Source of the DNA: Leishmania infantum JPCM5
Lineage: Eukaryota; Euglenozoa; Kinetoplastea; Trypanosomatida; Trypanosomatidae
Reading direction: 5' to 3'
Length of the DNA: 64,000 nt
Assembly (NCBI RefSeq): GCF_000002875.2
Contig: NC_009416.2
Location: forward strand, 193,501-257,500
The translations under genes were made by a program, and so were the position numbers. Of this stretch, positions 61,437 through 64,000 are shown piece by piece (the first letter of the stretch is position 1; each line of letters starts with the position of its first letter). The notes beneath the pieces were generated by a model. It did no database searches. It saw only the letters and a program-made list of their open reading frames with translations, and had not been told where the DNA came from.

Positions 61437-63008
61437 ATGCTAGGCAATAGCCAGCACACTCTTGCCAGCACAACTTGTGGCCTGCTCGGCCTCCCTCTTA
61501 GCTATCAAGGCAGCAGCAGCAGCAACAATACGAGAGGCCCCGCGAGCGGCGAGCGTCAAGGAATGAACCCAGTCACTGGAGGCATTCCCGGAGTTGCGAA
61601 TGGCGCGCAGATGATGTCGCCGACGTTTCCGTCGCCCCATAGCCTATACAGCCCGCAGCACCACATGGATGTGTACCGCACGAACGGCAGCCTTTCTTTG
61701 GCGGCAGACCCGTTCCCCGCGACGCCGTACACCCCCATCAGTAGTCTCTTCATGTCTCCCTCCGTGCGCAACTCACTGACCACCCCGCACTCGGTGCGGC
61801 CGCGTCGCCCGGTCACACACGTCACGTCATCGAAGTTTTCCATGTACACCACCATCTACAACCTGGAGCCGGAGCCGAAGCCAAGCGTGATGATGCCCAA
61901 GGTGCGCATGCAGATATACCAGACGAGTGCGCGGTACACCGGCAAGGACATTCTTCTGCGACGGCTTGTGAACGTTCCAGTGAAGGAGGAGGAGTGTGCG
62001 GCGGTGAAAGAGGCACTGCGGCAGTATCGGCACCCCAACCTGGTGCCACTGACGAACCTCTTCGCCACGGAGGAGTTCGTGATGGGCAGCACTGACGTGA
62101 TCATGGAGTACCGCTACATGTCCGGGGCAAAGAGTTTGCAGGAGGCCTTTTTTACAGAGGGACGCCGCGCGACGGAGGGACTGCTGTGGTCCTTCACATG
62201 TCAGCTCGTCGGCCTTCTCCGCTCCTTCCACGAGACCCTTATTCCGTTGCACGGCTTGCACTGGTCAAAGATCATCTACGTCGAGACGACCGGGCGATTC
62301 TACTTCACCGGCTTGGGACTGACAGACCTGCTAGAACCGCGCGGCACAACGGTGCAGCAGCACATCCTCATGAAGCAAGACATTCAAGCCCTCGGCTTTA
62401 TCCTCTTCCAGCTCGCCTCTCGGAACCTCAATGTCAAGCTGGAGACCTTCACGAACAAGCAGCCGCTGCCCGGCTTCTCACAGAGCTTCTGGGAGCTCAT
62501 CAAGACATGTCTGGAGGGTCACGCCGACTCGGCCCAGCTGTGCCACGCTCTCGGTGAGCGGATGTCGATGGAGGTGGGCCACCAGGAGGGACACACGGAC
62601 TTTCTAATGTCCCAGTGTCAAAAGGAGATGCACAACGGCCGTGTGATGCGCCTGCTCATCAAGCTGAGCTTCGCTCTAGAGTCGCCGGCGGAAGTGCACG
62701 AGTACACGTCGGAGAATCAGCGCTATGTTCTGCGCCTCTTCAACCAGTTCCTGTTCAACCAGGTGGATGAGCAGAACCGAGTGAACGTGGACTGGGGCCA
62801 CGTGTACCACTGCCTGAACAAGCTGGACATCGGCTCTGACGAGACGATCCAGCTGATCGGCACGGACACCAGCAACACTGTGCTCGTAGTGAGCTACGCT
62901 GACTTGCGTGCCATGCTCGACAGCGTTTTCGATCGTGTGCAGCAGGTGTCGCAGATGACGACGGACGTCGACCCTCAGCGGTACACCATGACACCTGGTA
63001 GCATATAG
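61437..63008 (+). CDS. PAN3: PAN3 pseudokinase, PAN2-PAN3 deadenylase subunit
   Basis: This encodes 523 residues. A disordered N-terminus (about 1-130), rich in Ser, Pro and Asn, is followed by a pseudokinase domain (about 135-385) with LHGLHWSKIIYVETTGRFYF in place of the catalytic loop; the usual HRD and DFG catalytic residues are missing, as in all PAN3 proteins. The C-terminal knob (about 400-510) is distinctive: GRVMRLLIKLSFAL, YVLRLFNQFLFNQV, HCLNKLDIGSDETIQLI and VLVVSYADLRAMLDSVF all match PAN3 of other eukaryotes. PAN3 binds poly(A) and recruits PAN2 to shorten mRNA tails. The N-terminal CCCH zinc finger seen in yeast and animals is not visible here. Confidence 0.93.
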   Translation: MLGNSQHTLASTTCGLLGLPLSYQGSSSSNNTRGPASGERQGMNPVTGGIPGVANGAQMMSPTFPSPHSLYSPQHHMDVYRTNGSLSLAADPFPATPYTPISSLFMSPSVRNSLTTPHSVRPRRPVTHVTSSKFSMYTTIYNLEPEPKPSVMMPKVRMQIYQTSARYTGKDILLRRLVNVPVKEEECAAVKEALRQYRHPNLVPLTNLFATEEFVMGSTDVIMEYRYMSGAKSLQEAFFTEGRRATEGLLWSFTCQLVGLLRSFHETLIPLHGLHWSKIIYVETTGRFYFTGLGLTDLLEPRGTTVQQHILMKQDIQALGFILFQLASRNLNVKLETFTNKQPLPGFSQSFWELIKTCLEGHADSAQLCHALGERMSMEVGHQEGHTDFLMSQCQKEMHNGRVMRLLIKLSFALESPAEVHEYTSENQRYVLRLFNQFLFNQVDEQNRVNVDWGHVYHCLNKLDIGSDETIQLIGTDTSNTVLVVSYADLRAMLDSVFDRVQQVSQMTTDVDPQRYTMTPGSI

Positions 63009-64000
63009 ACGCCGCAAGCAAGAGGGTCGCGACGTGGGTACGTCGGCTTGCTCTTGGTGCGCATGCGCGTGTGGCTCTCGATTGAGTGTGCCTGTGTGGA
63101 ATGGAATGCGATGCTCATCTTCGTTCTTTTTTTTTCGTCCTCTTCCCCGTTGCGTTTTGCCTTTCTTGGTATTTGCCGCCCCTGGTGCAGTCTGCGTGTG
63201 CGCACAAAGGGAGGCGAGGGAGGAGAAGGAAAAGGATAAGCATGCACAAGTTCTGCGGGTTGGGTGCCGGTGGGCCTGTGTGCGTGTGTTCGTATGTTGT
63301 TCTGTATTTGCTCTTTGCCTTTGGTTTCTTTTTGTCCATCTCTTGGAGTGTGTGTGTGTGTGTAGGTGTGTGTGCCGATGCGCGGGGCACGTGCTCTCCG
63401 TTGCTTCATTCATCAAACGTTGGAGCTCTATTACTACATGGGACTGCGTGTCTGTGTGCCGGTGTTTGGGGAGTGCTTGCACACGGAAAATCGAGGGCGG
63501 CTGCTGAGTGAGAAAGAGAGATAGAGAGATATTGGAATTCACTGTCTGGTCCGTCAAGCATGATTTGCACGATGCACCGGCACAGAGTGCAATCGAACCT
63601 TCCTGACGCCTATGACGGAGGCGTGAAAGGCAAAGGCGTGCATCCTCTCAGTGCGAACACGTGTGTGTGTACGTCTGATGTCGGCCTTGATGCTAATGAC
63701 GTAGCACCTTGTGGGTTCGTCTATGCGTGCGCGGTGTGTTTTTCTCCTCCAGGTTCACCCACCCACCCACACACACTCTCTCGCCCTCTTTCTACGTTCA
63801 TGTTTGCGTACGCGTGTGTGCGTGTTTGTGTGTGCGCGTCGGCCGCCGTGGTGGACCACAAGCGTTGGGGCCAGTGCTCTTTGTTCTATTTTTATTTTTC
63901 TTGCTCGCGTCCTCTCTGTTGCTCTCGTTCTTTTGTGTGGGCTCGTGGCGACACGCGTTCTGTATACGTGCGTGTGGGATCGTGCGTGCCGGGTGGTGTC
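63009..64000. other. 3' flank of PAN3
   Basis: TG/CA-rich and CT-rich sequence, probably 3' UTR and the next intergenic region. No gene is seen before the window ends. Confidence 0.6.

Noticed and set aside
1..64000. CRISPR arrays, tRNA or rRNA genes
   Set aside because: No spaced repeat array was seen, and CRISPR is not expected in a eukaryotic nucleus. I recognised no tRNA or rRNA by eye, but a covariance-model scan was not possible.

Overview
The window is nuclear DNA of a Leishmania-type trypanosomatid (Leishmaniinae). All 23 genes I can support are intronless and lie on the + strand. They are separated by long spacers rich in polypyrimidine runs and CA/TG repeats, the usual setting for spliced-leader trans-splicing. 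Coding stretches have high third-position GC. Degenerate ingi/L1Tc-type retroposon remnants (DIRE) and short SIDER-type repeats are present. The species cannot be fixed from the sequence alone. There is no strand switch, so the window reads as the interior of one polycistronic transcription unit.

Layout. 1-5.2 kb: a Cys-rich microprotein, a small basic protein and a TauE/SafE-type membrane transporter. 5.2-6.9 kb: a broken DIRE that still shows reverse-transcriptase motifs in three frames. 7.7-18 kb: a twin-CX9C protein, a membrane-anchored IAP-type RING protein, the DDX52/Rok1 RNA helicase, an acidic hypothetical protein and a J-domain protein. 18.8-27.4 kb: a coiled-coil protein with Sfi1-like segments, a Sec13/Seh1-type beta-propeller, a protein with four CxxH/Cx5C modules, and AMMECR1. 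29-40 kb: SIDER copy 1, a PTPDC1-type phosphatase, a 2H phosphoesterase, a centrin-like protein, a trypsin-fold protein with Cys in place of the nucleophilic Ser, and SIDER copy 2. 40.4-52.1 kb: a kinesin, IMP3, an acylated small protein and a UBE2H-type E2. 54.4-55.6 kb: a second DIRE fragment. 57.6-63 kb: a Mut7-C RNase-domain protein with an F-box-like tail, LSm4, SIDER copy 3 and PAN3.

The genes are not an operon in the bacterial sense. Two themes recur: RNA work (DDX52 and IMP3 in the small-subunit processome; LSm4, PAN3 and the Mut7-C protein in RNA turnover) and cilium/centrin/microtubule biology (PTPDC1-type phosphatase, centrin-like protein, Sfi1-like protein, kinesin). The most notable observations are the Cys-for-Ser trypsin fold, the four-module CxxH protein, the Mut7-C/F-box fusion with a replaced catalytic Asp, and two sets of nearly identical direct repeats. 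The repeats are a 780-bp DIRE 3' end 48,686 bp apart and three SIDER copies 10,453 and 20,355 bp apart. They could support recombination and keep the 'degenerate' elements homogenised.
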